A stretch of DNA of 64,000 nt from an uncultured Reyranella sp. (GTDB lineage: Bacteria; Pseudomonadota; Alphaproteobacteria; Reyranellales; Reyranellaceae), in the NCBI RefSeq assembly GCF_945957355.1, contig NZ_CAMFKM010000010.1, positions 1 to 64,000 on the forward strand. Direction: 5' to 3'. This document shows, piece after piece, positions 47,103-56,240 of this stretch. The translations under genes were made by a program, and so were the position numbers. The notes under the pieces were generated by a model that saw only the letters and a list, made by a program, of their open reading frames with translations, was not told where the DNA came from and made no database searches. Each line of letters starts with the position of its first letter. Positions within the stretch are counted from its first letter, which is position 1.

Positions 47103-48203
47103 TTAAGCGAGCGTCGCCAACGAGGAAGCCGAGAAGGGCGCGAGCTCGCCGAAGCGGCCTTCGCGCACCTTGGCCGCCCATTGCGGATCGGCCAGCAGGG
47201 CGCGGCCGACCGCCACGAGATCGAACTCCTCGCGCTCCAGCCGGGCCTCCAGTTCGCCGAGATCGCCGATCTCCGAATCCTCGCGCGTCCGGAAGGTCTG
47301 CACGAAATCCGCACCCTTGAGGCCGACCGAGCCCACGGTGATCGTGGGCTTGCCGGTGAGCTTCTTCGTCCAGCCCGCGAGGTTGAGCGTCGAGCCCTCG
47401 AACTCCGGTTCCCAGAAGCGGCGCGTAGAGCAGTGATAGATATCGGTGCCGGCGGCAGTGAGCGGCTCCAGGAAGCGCGCCAACTCGTCGGGCGTCGGCG
47501 CCAGCCGCGCCGTGAAGTCCTGCTGCTTCCACTGCGAGAAGCGGAAGATGATCGGATAGTCGGCGCCGACCCGCGCCCGGATCGCCTTCACGATCTCGGC
47601 CGCGAAGCGCGTGCGTTGCACGAAGTCGCCGCCCCAGGCGTCGTCGCGCTTGTTCGCGCCCTCCCAGAAGAACTGGTCGATCAGGTACCCGTGCGCGCCG
47701 TGGATCTCGACGGCATCGAAACCGATCTCCTGCGCCGCACCGGCGGCGCGCGCAAAAGCGTCGATCGTGTCGGCGATGTCGGCATCGCTCATCGGTGGGC
47801 CGACCTGCTTGCCGGAAGCCGAGAGACCGGAAGGGCCATCGGACGGCGCCTCGGGATGCTGGCCGGTGCCGGTCTTGCGCATCATGCCCTGGTGCCAGAT
47901 CTGCGGCGCGATCTTGCCGCCCGCGGCGTGCACCTCCTCGACCACGCGGCGCCAGCCGGCGAGAGCCGCCGGCGAATGGAAGTCCGGCACGTTGGTGTCG
48001 TTGGAGGCGGCGGGCCGGTCGACCGTGGTGCCTTCGGTAACGATCAGGCCCACACCGCCTTCGGCACGGCGGCGATAATAGGCCGCGACGTCGGCGCCGG
48101 GGATGCTGCCGGGACTCTTGGAGCGCGTCATCGGCGCCATGACGAGGCGATTGGGCAGCGACAGCGACTTGGTCGCGAAGGGGCGGAACAGCGGGCTGGT
48201 CAT
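47103..48203 (-). CDS. Old yellow enzyme family NADH:flavin oxidoreductase
   Basis: The 366-aa FMN protein reduces activated C=C bonds or nitro esters with NAD(P)H. RLVMAPMTRSKS is the N-terminal FMN-binding motif. HGAHGYLIDQFFW holds the substrate-binding pair as H-x-x-H, as in PETN reductase, rather than H-x-x-N. DLVAVGRALLADPQW is the C-terminal flavin phosphate site. The physiological substrate is unknown. The start overlaps the M81 stop as ATGA (48200-48203), so the two genes are coupled. Confidence 0.92.
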   Translation of the reverse strand: MTSPLFRPFATKSLSLPNRLVMAPMTRSKSPGSIPGADVAAYYRRRAEGGVGLIVTEGTTVDRPAASNDTNVPDFHSPAALAGWRRVVEEVHAAGGKIAPQIWHQGMMRKTGTGQHPEAPSDGPSGLSASGKQVGPPMSDADIADTIDAFARAAGAAQEIGFDAVEIHGAHGYLIDQFFWEGANKRDDAWGGDFVQRTRFAAEIVKAIRARVGADYPIIFRFSQWKQQDFTARLAPTPDELARFLEPLTAAGTDIYHCSTRRFWEPEFEGSTLNLAGWTKKLTGKPTITVGSVGLKGADFVQTFRTREDSEIGDLGELEARLEREEFDLVAVGRALLADPQWAAKVREGRFGELAPFSASSLATLA

Positions 48204-49684
48204 GCGGGTCTCGCTTGCGGGAATTCGACGTCGCCGTAGGGGTAGAAGTTCTTCAGGTCGACGTTGCGATAGGGCAATCCGTCGAGCCGCACGGTACCGA
48301 GGAAGGGCTCGACCGGCTCGACCAGCAGAATGGTCCGAGCGAAGCCGCTATCGTCGAAGCCGCGGCGGAAGTGCACGCGCGACTTGATGGCGATCGCCTT
48401 GAACTGCGCGAGGTCGAAGGCGGGGCCCGCGAGTTCCGACGGCTCGACGATCTGCGTGAGGTAGCGGCTGATCAGCACGACATTGTTGCGGCCGAAAGCG
48501 ACGCTCACCCAGAGCCTGCCGTGCGCCTCATGCGCCCCCACCACCGTGCCGGTAACGCGCACCGGCTGGCCTGCGGATTCATCGGCGAGGCCGCCGATCT
48601 CGCGGTCGAACGGATCGCCGACCTTCACGCCTTCGCCCTTCAGCGCGTCGATGACCTTGGCGTCGGCAATCGTGGCGATCAGCACGTCCGACAGATCCTG
48701 CGCGATCACTTCCTTCAGGATCCAGGTCGCATAGCCCGAGCGGTCGCTATGATCGGCCAGCACGACCGGAGTCTCGCCACGGGCCATGGCTTTCTTCGCC
48801 AGCCGGACGCCCTCGGGAATCGGATAGACCCTGGCGGTGTTGAGCAGGTCCTTCCGGCGGCGCCAGGCCCAGGACGCCATGTCGTCGGCGACCTTCTTCG
48901 CCAGCGCCGCATTGCCGTTCGTCATGACCTGGAAGGTGAGCCCGACATCCGGCACGTCGGCAAAGGGAAATCCGAAGAACACGTTCACGTAGACATCGGG
49001 TTCGCGGGCTTCCCAGACGAGGGCGCGCTGCACCAGGTCCATCCACGGCGAGGCGCCGGTCCATTGCAGCACGGTCGGGGTGATGATCGGCACCTTCACC
49101 GTCACCGTGGCGGGCACGTAGTCGCCGCGGATCGCGCGCACCAGCATGCGCGCCGCGCGCTGGCCCTGGAGGTGGCTATCGTAGTGCGGGAAATATTTGA
49201 CCGTGAACGCCATGTCGGCCTGGGCCAGGAACTCGGCATCCTCGTTGCCGTGCGGATCGAAGGTGCCGACGATGAAAGCCCTGCGCCCGACCGCCTCGCG
49301 GACGCGGCGCGCGATGTCGGCCTCGGGGCGCGCAACGCCGCGCACGCCCATCGCCCCGTGCAGGCTGAGATAGACGCCGTCGAACGGCCCCTGCTCCTTC
49401 AGGCCCGCGATCATGCGGCCGAGGAAGGTCTCGTAGGCTTCTTCGGTGATCCAGCCGGAGCCGGTGCCGGTCTTCGGCCAGAGCGGCGATTCGATGCCGA
49501 CCAGTTCGACACCGTCATACTCGCGCGCCACCTTCACGAACCCGCCCATGTAGGACCTTGGATCGTGCGCCAGCAGCGCCTCGCCGCTGGCCGGCGAGCC
49601 CGGATAGGTGAAATCGGCGAGCGTGGTGTCGTTCGGGAGGAACGTCACCGTCTCATGGGCAAAATGCAGGACGGCGATACGCAT
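48200..49684 (-). CDS. M81 family metallopeptidase (MlrC-like)
   Basis: The 494-aa protein belongs to the M81 family known from microcystinase C (MlrC). The N-terminal block HFAHETVTFLPN is the M81 signature. DGVYLSLHGAMG, GTFDPHGN and KYFPHYDSH supply the predicted zinc-binding Asp and His residues. Many M81 proteins in heterotrophs are not microcystin enzymes, so its substrate is unknown. The ATG at 49684 was chosen at the homology start. It precedes the coupled old yellow enzyme gene. Confidence 0.88.
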   Translation of the reverse strand: MRIAVLHFAHETVTFLPNDTTLADFTYPGSPASGEALLAHDPRSYMGGFVKVAREYDGVELVGIESPLWPKTGTGSGWITEEAYETFLGRMIAGLKEQGPFDGVYLSLHGAMGVRGVARPEADIARRVREAVGRRAFIVGTFDPHGNEDAEFLAQADMAFTVKYFPHYDSHLQGQRAARMLVRAIRGDYVPATVTVKVPIITPTVLQWTGASPWMDLVQRALVWEAREPDVYVNVFFGFPFADVPDVGLTFQVMTNGNAALAKKVADDMASWAWRRRKDLLNTARVYPIPEGVRLAKKAMARGETPVVLADHSDRSGYATWILKEVIAQDLSDVLIATIADAKVIDALKGEGVKVGDPFDREIGGLADESAGQPVRVTGTVVGAHEAHGRLWVSVAFGRNNVVLISRYLTQIVEPSELAGPAFDLAQFKAIAIKSRVHFRRGFDDSGFARTILLVEPVEPFLGTVRLDGLPYRNVDLKNFYPYGDVEFPQARPA

Positions 49685-49700
49685 CGCGCCGCCCGCCCCG

Positions 49701-50573
49701 TCAGCGCGTCGGGACCGGGCGCTCGCCGGAATAGTCGTAGAAGCCGCGCTTGACCTTGCGGCCGATCCAGCCCGCCTCGACATACTTCACGAGCAGCGGG
49801 CACGGCCGGTACTTCGAATCGGCCAGACCTTCGTGCAGGACCTGCATCACCGACAGACAGGTATCCAGGCCGATGAAGTCGGCCAGCTCGAGCGGGCCCA
49901 TCGGATGGTTGGCGCCCAGCTTCATGCCGGTGTCGATCGCCTCGACATTGCCGACGCCCTCGTAGAGCGCATAGACCGCCTCGTTGATCATCGGCAGCAG
50001 GATGCGGTTCACGATGAAGGCCGGGAAATCCTCGGCATTGACCGGCTTCTTGTCGAGCTTGACCACGACCTCGCGCACGGTGCGGAAGGTCTCCTCCTCC
50101 GTGGCGATGCCGCGGATCAGTTCGACCAGGCCCATCAGCGGAACCGGGTTCATGAAGTGCATGCCCATGAACTTGCCGGGTCGGTCGGTGACGGCGGCGA
50201 GCCTCGTCACCGAGATCGACGAGGTGTTGGTGGCGAGCAGGACGTTGGCCGGCAGGCCCTCGCAGACCTTCTTGAAGATCTCGCGCTTCACCGCTTCGTT
50301 CTCGGTCGCCGCCTCGACGATCAGGTCGCAGTCGGCGAAGGCCTTGTAGTCGGTGCCGGTCGAGATACGTCCCAGCGCCGAATCCTTGTCCTCCGGACGG
50401 ATCATGCCGCGGCCGATCTGCCGGTCCATGTTGCGTCCGATCGCGTCGATACCCTTGTCGAGATGCGCCTGGTCGACATCCGCGAGCCGGATGTCGAAGC
50501 CCTTCAACGCGCAGACATGGGCGATGCCGCTGCCCATCTGGCCGGCACCGATGACTCCGATGCGCTTGATCAT
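49701..50573 (-). CDS. 3-hydroxybutyryl-CoA dehydrogenase
   Basis: The 290-aa NAD(P)+ enzyme interconverts 3-hydroxybutyryl-CoA and acetoacetyl-CoA. The Rossmann motif GVIGAGQMGSGIAH is at the N-terminus. The catalytic His-Glu pair is in MHFMNPVPLMGLVELI, and KKPVNAEDFPAFIVNRI is the domain linker. The C-terminal GLDTCLSVMQ and KRGFYDY complete the family pattern. It is downstream of etfA-etfB in the same direction, with a 21-bp gap, consistent with one transcript. The symbol could be hbd, paaH or phbB-like, so I leave it empty. Confidence 0.93.
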   Translation of the reverse strand: MIKRIGVIGAGQMGSGIAHVCALKGFDIRLADVDQAHLDKGIDAIGRNMDRQIGRGMIRPEDKDSALGRISTGTDYKAFADCDLIVEAATENEAVKREIFKKVCEGLPANVLLATNTSSISVTRLAAVTDRPGKFMGMHFMNPVPLMGLVELIRGIATEEETFRTVREVVVKLDKKPVNAEDFPAFIVNRILLPMINEAVYALYEGVGNVEAIDTGMKLGANHPMGPLELADFIGLDTCLSVMQVLHEGLADSKYRPCPLLVKYVEAGWIGRKVKRGFYDYSGERPVPTR

Positions 50574-50594
50574 GATGGGTACCCTCGGGTTACT

Positions 50595-51530
50595 TTACTT
50601 TTTCTCGATCGCGGCGGTGAGCTCGGGAACGAGCTGGAAGAGATCGCCCACGAGGCCGTAGTCGGCCACCTGGAAGATCGGCGCTTCCTCGTCCTTGTTG
50701 ATCGCCACGATCGTCTTGCTGTCCTTCATGCCGGCGAGATGCTGGATCGCGCCGGAGATGCCGATGGCGATGTAGAGGTCGGGCGCGACCACCTTGCCGG
50801 TCTGACCGACCTGGTAATCGTTCGGCACGTAGCCCGCATCGACCGCGGCGCGGCTGGCGCCGAGACCGGCGCCGAGCTTGTCGGCCAGCGTCTCGAGCAT
50901 CTTGAAGTTCTCGCCGCTCTGCAGGCCGCGACCGCCGCTGACGACGATCTTGGCGCTGGTCAGTTCGGGGCGCTCGCTCTTGGAGAGCTCGGCGCCGACA
51001 TAGGAGGACAGGCCCTTGGCACCCTCGCCGCCGATCTTCTCGATCGCCGCCGAACCGCCGCCGGCCGCGGCCTTGAAATTGGTCGGGCGCACCGTGACGA
51101 TCTTGATCTTGTCAGCTGTCTGGACGGTGGCCATCGCGTTGCCGGCGTAGATCGGCCGGACGAACGTGTCGGGCGACACGACCTGGATCGCCTCGGAGAC
51201 CTGCGCGACGTCGAGCAGGGCGGCGACGCGCGGCGCGATGTTCTTGCCGACCGAATCGGCCGCCATCACGACGTGGCTGTAGTTCGGGGCGAGCTTCACG
51301 ATCAGAGGCGCGATGTCCTCGGCCAGCCAGTTGGCATAGGCCGCATCGTCGGCCTGAAGCACCTTGGTGACGCCGGCGATCGAAGCGGCCGACTTGGCCG
51401 CATCGTCGCAATTGTTGCCGGCCACGAGGACCGTGACGTCCGGATCCATCTGGCTCGCCGCGGCGACGGCGTTGGCGACGTTGGCCCGGACAGCTTTGCC
51501 GTCATGCGCGGCGACGACGAGAACGCCCAT
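50595..51530 (-). CDS. etfA: Electron transfer flavoprotein alpha subunit
   Basis: EtfA with EtfB takes electrons from acyl-CoA dehydrogenases and passes them to ETF-quinone oxidoreductase. The 311-aa protein begins [12 protein letters not shown]. The C-terminal FAD-binding region has [34 protein letters not shown] and the [15 protein letters not shown] block typical of EtfA. The reading upstream of the ATG lies over etfB and is not homologous. It starts 2 bp after the etfB stop. Confidence 0.96.
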   Translation of the reverse strand: MGVLVVAAHDGKAVRANVANAVAAASQMDPDVTVLVAGNNCDDAAKSAASIAGVTKVLQADDAAYANWLAEDIAPLIVKLAPNYSHVVMAADSVGKNIAPRVAALLDVAQVSEAIQVVSPDTFVRPIYAGNAMATVQTADKIKIVTVRPTNFKAAAGGGSAAIEKIGGEGAKGLSSYVGAELSKSERPELTSAKIVVSGGRGLQSGENFKMLETLADKLGAGLGASRAAVDAGYVPNDYQVGQTGKVVAPDLYIAIGISGAIQHLAGMKDSKTIVAINKDEEAPIFQVADYGLVGDLFQLVPELTAAIEKK

Positions 51531-51532
51531 GA

Positions 51533-52282
51533 TCAGATCACTCCCGCTTCGTTCTTCAGCTTGTCGACGAGTTCGGCGACGGTCTTCACCTTGATGCCGG
51601 CCTTGCGCTTGGGCGGCTCCTCGACCTTCAGCGTCTTGAGGCGCGGCGCGACGTCGACACCCAGCGCGTCCGGCGCCAGCGTCTCGATCGGCTTCTTCTT
51701 CGCCTTCATGATGTTCGGCAGCGAGGCGTAGCGCGGCTCGTTCAGGCGCAGGTCGGTGGTGATCACCGCCGGCATCTTGATCTTGATGTTCTCGAGGCCG
51801 CCGTCGACCTCGCGCTTCACCTCGACCGAGCCGTCGGCGACGTTCAGCTTGTTGGCGAAGGTGCCCTGCGACCAGCCCAGCAACGCAGCCAGCATCTGGC
51901 CGGTCTGGTTGGAGTCGTCGTCGATCGCCTGCTTGCCGACGATCACCAGGCCGGGCTGCTCCTTGTCGACCACCGCCTTCAGCAGCTTGGCGACGGCCAG
52001 CGGCTGCAGTTCGGCGTCGGTCTGGACCAGCACGCCGCGGTCGGCGCCCATGGCGAGGGCCGTGCGGATCGTCTCCTGGCACTGGGCCGGGCCGGCGGAG
52101 AAGGCGATGACTTCGGTCGCGGCGCCCTTCTCTTTCATGCGGATCGCCTCTTCCACGGCGATCTCATCGAAGGGATTCATGGACATCTTGACGTTAGCCG
52201 TCTCGACACCCGTGTTGTCGGCCTTGACGCGGATCTTGACGTTGTAGTCGATGACCCGCTTGACCGCGACCAGCACTTTCAT
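51533..52282 (-). CDS. etfB: Electron transfer flavoprotein beta subunit
   Basis: EtfB binds AMP in the heterodimer with EtfA and docks to acyl-CoA dehydrogenases. The 249-aa protein starts [19 protein letters not shown]. The signature [18 protein letters not shown] and the recognition loop region [19 protein letters not shown] are intact. [21 protein letters not shown] is the C-terminal ETF block. It is the first gene of etfB-etfA-3-hydroxybutyryl-CoA dehydrogenase. Confidence 0.96.
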   Translation of the reverse strand: MKVLVAVKRVIDYNVKIRVKADNTGVETANVKMSMNPFDEIAVEEAIRMKEKGAATEVIAFSAGPAQCQETIRTALAMGADRGVLVQTDAELQPLAVAKLLKAVVDKEQPGLVIVGKQAIDDDSNQTGQMLAALLGWSQGTFANKLNVADGSVEVKREVDGGLENIKIKMPAVITTDLRLNEPRYASLPNIMKAKKKPIETLAPDALGVDVAPRLKTLKVEEPPKRKAGIKVKTVAELVDKLKNEAGVI

Positions 52283-52437
52283 CGCGTTGCGCCTATCGGT
52301 GAGTTGCGGCCGGACTGACCCGTCCGGCGAAGGGGTTTTCGTGTAGGGGTGTTCAGCCGATCATGTCAAGGCTATGGCGCACCGCACAAAACCGCAGGGT
52401 GGAAGATTTTTCCCCTATCTTTCAACAGCTTGGCCGG
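52283..52437. promoter_or_regulatory. Promoter region of the etf operon
   Basis: This 155-bp gap lies upstream of etfB and after the adenosyltransferase stop. It must hold the leftward etf promoter. AT-rich sequence near 52400-52430 is a candidate, but no palindrome stands out. A GC-rich dyad CCGGACTGACCCGTCCGG sits at about 52309-52327. Confidence 0.35.
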
Positions 52438-53034
52438 TTAGCGGGCGCCGCCCGGCACCCACAGCACATCTGCCGCGCCATTGTCGTTGAGCCTGCGGGC
52501 CAGCACGAAGAGGTGGTCGGACAGGCGATTGATGTACTTGATCGCCTCCGGGTTGATCTCCTGCTCGGCCGCGAGACGCGTCATGCAGCGCTCGGCGCGC
52601 CGCGCCACGGTTCTCCCCAGGTGCAACCAGGAGGCCGCCTCGCTGCCGCCCGGCAGGATGAAGGACTTGAGCGGCTGCAACTCGGAGTTCATCGCATCGA
52701 TCTCGTGCTCGAGGCGCTCGACCTGCGACGCCACGATGCGCAGCGCCGGCTCGTCGCGCTTCGTCTTGCCCTCGGGCGTGCAGAGATCGGCGCCGAGATC
52801 GAACAGGTCGTTCTGGATCCGGGCCAGCATCGCATCGGCTTCGGCGAGGCGCGGATCGCCGGTCCCGGCGCGCGCGAGGGCGCTGCGCGCCAGGCCGATC
52901 GCCGAGTTCGCTTCGTCCGTCGTGCCATAGGCCTCGACGCGGACATCATGCTTCGCCACACGCTCGCCGCGACCGAGCGACGTCTGCCCGGCATCGCCGC
53001 CGCGCGTGTAGATGCGGTTGAGAGTGACGGCCAT
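52438..53034 (-). CDS. Cob(I)alamin adenosyltransferase, PduO type
   Basis: The 198-aa enzyme adds the adenosyl group of ATP to cob(I)alamin, giving adenosylcobalamin. The N-terminal YTRGGDAGQTSLGRG is the PduO ATP-binding motif (usually YTR-GD-G-T-L). YGTTDEANSAIGLAR, LPGGSEAASWLHLGRTVARRAER (two adjacent blocks) and NRLSDHLFVLARR match the trimeric family. It lies 3 bp downstream of the HIG1 gene. The product is needed by NrdJ in this window and by methylmalonyl-CoA-type mutases. Confidence 0.95.
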   Translation of the reverse strand: MAVTLNRIYTRGGDAGQTSLGRGERVAKHDVRVEAYGTTDEANSAIGLARSALARAGTGDPRLAEADAMLARIQNDLFDLGADLCTPEGKTKRDEPALRIVASQVERLEHEIDAMNSELQPLKSFILPGGSEAASWLHLGRTVARRAERCMTRLAAEQEINPEAIKYINRLSDHLFVLARRLNDNGAADVLWVPGGAR

Positions 53035-53037
53035 CGG

Positions 53038-53250
53038 CTAGCTCCTGCTCGCGAAATACCAAAGGAGGATCAGCACGACGGTGAGGAGCTGCAGGCGTAC
53101 GCGCCACCACATCATGCGGTTGCTGCGGCGACTGCCCTCTATATTGCCGTCCTGGTTTCGACTCATGTTGATCAGGCCGGCGAACAGCGTCCCGAGCGTG
53201 GCGAAGGCAGAGACCAGCACGAGCACGAAAAGAACATTGGCGAGGGTCAT
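53038..53250 (-). CDS. HIG1-domain twin-transmembrane protein
   Basis: The 70-aa protein has two membrane segments, ANVLFVLVLVSAFATLGTLF (about residues 4-23) and RLQLLTVVLILLWYFA (about 51-66), joined by a polar loop. The loop has SRRSNRMMWWRVRLQ, the MxxRVxxQ pattern of HIG1-type proteins that in mitochondria associate with respiratory complexes. In bacteria the role is unknown. It lies between the amine oxidase gene and the adenosyltransferase gene, 3-7 bp from each, in one leftward run. Confidence 0.85.
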   Translation of the reverse strand: MTLANVLFVLVLVSAFATLGTLFAGLINMSRNQDGNIEGSRRSNRMMWWRVRLQLLTVVLILLWYFASRS

Positions 53251-53256
53251 GAGCTT

Positions 53257-54660
53257 TTATCCCGCATTGTGCCGGCCCGCGCCAGTACGGGCGCCGGCCC
53301 AGGGCCGCGCGGCGCGCGAGGCTGCCGTGCCGGTGGCCAGCCGAAAGATGGTCTCGGCGGTCTGCTCGGCCGACCACAGCGCCGCATGGACCGTGCCGTA
53401 CTCCACCGGTTCGGTCGCCTCGCCGGCGAAGAACACGCGGTTTCCCAGTGGTCGCGCATGTTCGGTGCAGTCGTCGGGATCGCTGCCGACGCCGGGATAG
53501 GAATAGCCGCCGCGCGACCAGGGATCGCTCAGCCAGCGCGGGAAGACCATCGCCTCGGGCTCGGGAATGTCCTCGCCGAACATCGCGCGCAGGGATCGCA
53601 TGGCGACGGCCGTCACCTCCGCATCGCTCGCCCGGTGGTCGAGATGGATGGCGGTGTGGCCATTGCAGAAGCTGAGCAGGATCGGCAGCCCGGTCTCCTG
53701 CTCGTGACTGACCCAGGTGTTGAAGCCGCCGCGCTGCACCGGCGAGTCGGGAAGGCGCCCGAACCATTTCGGCGACTCCGGCCAGAAGCGTCGCGGAAAG
53801 CGCAGGTAGATCTTGCCGAGCACGCCCGCGCCATAGCCGATGCGGCCGATGGCCCTGCGCTGAAGTTCCGGCGGTGCGGGATCGAGAGCCGGCAGCCCGG
53901 CCCGCAGCAGCCCGACCGGCACGGCAATGATCGCGCGATCCGCCTCGATGCGCTCGCCGCCTTGCAGGATCGCGGTCACGCCGCCACCCGTCCAGACGAC
54001 CCGTTCGACCGCGACTCCCTGGCGAATGTCGAGCCCGTGCGCGACGTCGCCGACCAGGGACCGGTAGCCGCCCTTCGGCTGGGCGTTGCGTTCGAGGCCT
54101 TCGGTCGGGAACCACTCCTCTGCCGCCACCGCCTCCCAGGGCGCACTCTGCACCCCTTCGCTCATCTCGACGAAGGTGGCGACCACTAGCCGGTCGATCT
54201 CCGGCAACCATGACGCGGTCAGCAACGGCTCGATGGCTTCGCGCACGGAAATAGAGCGCGGACCGCGAATCCGGGTGAACGCCTTGCTCTTCCAGCCCGC
54301 CCATTCGATGGCGGCCTTGAAGGCCATCCGGCCCATCACCGCGCGGCGGCGCTGGCCCTCGCGCGTCGGCGACGTGGCGCGCTTGTCGATCAACAGCCGC
54401 TCGCCCTGCGACTCGATCAGGTCGATGCCCAGCTTCTCGCACCAGAGGGTGAGCGGATTGCCCTCGACCCCATGCACCCAGGAGCCGCCGAGATCGACCG
54501 GCGCACCGACGCGATCATCGGTCCAGGTTCGACCACCGATGCGGTCGCGCGCCTCCAGCACGCTGACGGTAAAGCCCGAATCGTGCAGCAGCCTTGCAGC
54601 CACGAGCCCTGCCATGCCGGCGCCGACAACGATGACGCGCTCGCCGCCGCCGGCTCCCAT
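53257..54660 (-). CDS. FAD-dependent amine oxidase family protein
   Basis: The 467-aa flavoprotein has the N-terminal dinucleotide-binding motif VIVVGAGMAGLVAARLL and the LEARDRIGGRTWT block. The C-terminal FAD stretch is RVFFAGEATEPVEYGTVHAAL. The layout matches flavin monoamine/polyamine oxidases and lysine-specific demethylase relatives. The substrate is unknown, and no signal peptide is seen. The ATG at 54660 was chosen; the long frame upstream is antisense to the HAD gene. The C-terminal 30 residues are Ala/Gly/Arg-rich and unusual. Confidence 0.88.
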   Translation of the reverse strand: MGAGGGERVIVVGAGMAGLVAARLLHDSGFTVSVLEARDRIGGRTWTDDRVGAPVDLGGSWVHGVEGNPLTLWCEKLGIDLIESQGERLLIDKRATSPTREGQRRRAVMGRMAFKAAIEWAGWKSKAFTRIRGPRSISVREAIEPLLTASWLPEIDRLVVATFVEMSEGVQSAPWEAVAAEEWFPTEGLERNAQPKGGYRSLVGDVAHGLDIRQGVAVERVVWTGGGVTAILQGGERIEADRAIIAVPVGLLRAGLPALDPAPPELQRRAIGRIGYGAGVLGKIYLRFPRRFWPESPKWFGRLPDSPVQRGGFNTWVSHEQETGLPILLSFCNGHTAIHLDHRASDAEVTAVAMRSLRAMFGEDIPEPEAMVFPRWLSDPWSRGGYSYPGVGSDPDDCTEHARPLGNRVFFAGEATEPVEYGTVHAALWSAEQTAETIFRLATGTAASRAARPWAGARTGAGRHNAG

Positions 54661-54680
54661 CGACCATGGCCCGGTACGGC

Positions 54681-55334
54681 TCACCGTCCCGCCCATGCCA
54701 GCATCGGCAGCGACGACATCGAGTCGAAGGTGCGACCGCCCGCTGCTTGCAATGCCGCGGAGTCGCTGTACGTCGCCCCGACATAGGCCAGCGCCCGCAT
54801 CCCCGCGGCCCGGGCGGCCTGGACGCCGGGCAGGGAATCCTCGACCACGGCGCAGTCGAAGGGCTGCTCGTTCATTTGAATGGCTGCGTGAAGGAAGAGG
54901 TCCGGGAACGGCTTTCCCCGCGGCACCTGGCTCGAACTGAAGATGCGGCCTTCGAAGCGCGCCCACAGGCCGGTGAGGCCAAGCGTGACCCGCATCTTGT
55001 CGAGCCCACCCGAGCTCGCGACGCAGGTCGCGATGCCCGCCGCCTCGATCGCATCGATGGCCTCGACGACGCCCGGCACGGCTCTCAGCGGCGCATCGTG
55101 AAAGGCCTGCATTGTGTCGGCCTGGAGGCGGTCGACGAAATCGACCGGCAGGGCCCGGCCAAGTTCCCCCTCGACGATCTCCACGCAGGACTTCATCGAG
55201 CGGCCCATCAGCCGGCGCATCGTCTCCTCGACGGTCCAGTCGAGGCCCTCGCGCTGGAGCGCGCGGGAAAAGCAGGTGTTGGCGAGGGGCTCGCTGTCGA
55301 CCAGAACCCCGTCGCAATCGAATATGACCAGCAC
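54681..55334 (-). CDS. HAD family phosphatase
   Basis: The 217-aa protein is a haloacid dehalogenase-type phosphatase with a helical cap (subclass IA). Motif I is FDCDGVLVDSE, motif II is CVASSGG, and motif IV is VVEDSLPGVQAARAAG. Relatives such as YqaB, phosphoglycolate and sugar phosphatases have this layout, so the substrate stays open. Translation begins at GTG (55334). It is 20 bp upstream of the amine oxidase gene. Confidence 0.9.
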   Translation of the reverse strand: MLVIFDCDGVLVDSEPLANTCFSRALQREGLDWTVEETMRRLMGRSMKSCVEIVEGELGRALPVDFVDRLQADTMQAFHDAPLRAVPGVVEAIDAIEAAGIATCVASSGGLDKMRVTLGLTGLWARFEGRIFSSSQVPRGKPFPDLFLHAAIQMNEQPFDCAVVEDSLPGVQAARAAGMRALAYVGATYSDSAALQAAGGRTFDSMSSLPMLAWAGR

Positions 55335-55346
55335 CCGCCAGAGATA

Positions 55347-56231
55347 TCAGTAAGGCTTGTCGCCTGCCACCGTGACCCTGTTGCCGCTGCGGGTGTGCGG
55401 CCAGTAGTCCCACATCGCGCGATGCTGGACGCAGCGATTGTCCCAGAAGGCGATGGAATTCTCCTGCCAGCGGAAGCGGCACTGGAAGAGCGGGTTCTCC
55501 ATGTGCTCGTACAGGTACCGCAGGATCGCGTCGCTCTCGTCGCGCGGCAGGCCGACCAGCGAGCGGGTGAAGCCGCGGTTGACGTAGAGCGCCTTCTTGC
55601 CCGTCACCGGATGGGTTCGCACCACCGGGTGGATGGCCCGTGGATACTCTGGCTTGTCGACCACGTTGTAGTTCTTGTAGAGGCCGCGATAGACCGACTC
55701 GCCGTCATGGACCGCGGTCAGCCCGTCGAGATAGGTCTTCATCCGGTCCGACAGCGCCTCGTAGGCGGCGTACATGCTGGCGAACAGCGTGTCGCCGCCC
55801 TTGGGCGGGCACTTCTTGATGTACAGGATGCTGCCCATCGGCGGCTCGAGGTCGCAGCTGACATCGGTGTGCCAGCCCTCGCCGTTGGCGCGCGGCGAAT
55901 CCTTGTCGGCGTGGATGATCATGAGCTCGGGCTTGCCCGGTTCGCTCGGCGCCGCGGGATGGGTGTGCAGCTCGCCGAACAGGCGGCCGAAGGCCAGGTG
56001 CTGATCCTGGCTGATATGCTGGTCGCGGAAGAAGATGACCAGGTTCTCGGCCAGCGCTCGGTGGATCTCGTCCTGTTGCCGGTTCGACAGCGGCTGGCTG
56101 AGGTCGATCCCGCTGATTTCCGCACCGAGGATCGGCGTCAGCTTGTCGAGGGTGATGGTCTCGTACGGAGCGCTTTCGTCGGCATTGTGCCGATAGCGCG
56201 GGCCCGCATTGGCGTTCAGCGATCCTGTCAT
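55347..56231 (-). CDS. TauD/TfdA family dioxygenase
   Basis: The 294-aa protein is a 2-oxoglutarate and Fe(II)-dependent dioxygenase. The facial triad is in EGWHTDVSCD (His and Asp) and DNRCVQHRAM (His). The 2-oxoglutarate-binding arginine is in TRSGNRVTV. Family members release sulfite from taurine or alkyl sulfate/sulfonate, or act on phenoxy-acids, and a sulfatase is in the next cluster. The gene lies 9 bp downstream of the Bug gene in the same direction. The substrate is unknown. Confidence 0.92.
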   Translation of the reverse strand: MTGSLNANAGPRYRHNADESAPYETITLDKLTPILGAEISGIDLSQPLSNRQQDEIHRALAENLVIFFRDQHISQDQHLAFGRLFGELHTHPAAPSEPGKPELMIIHADKDSPRANGEGWHTDVSCDLEPPMGSILYIKKCPPKGGDTLFASMYAAYEALSDRMKTYLDGLTAVHDGESVYRGLYKNYNVVDKPEYPRAIHPVVRTHPVTGKKALYVNRGFTRSLVGLPRDESDAILRYLYEHMENPLFQCRFRWQENSIAFWDNRCVQHRAMWDYWPHTRSGNRVTVAGDKPY

Positions 56232-56240
56232 GGGTCTCTC

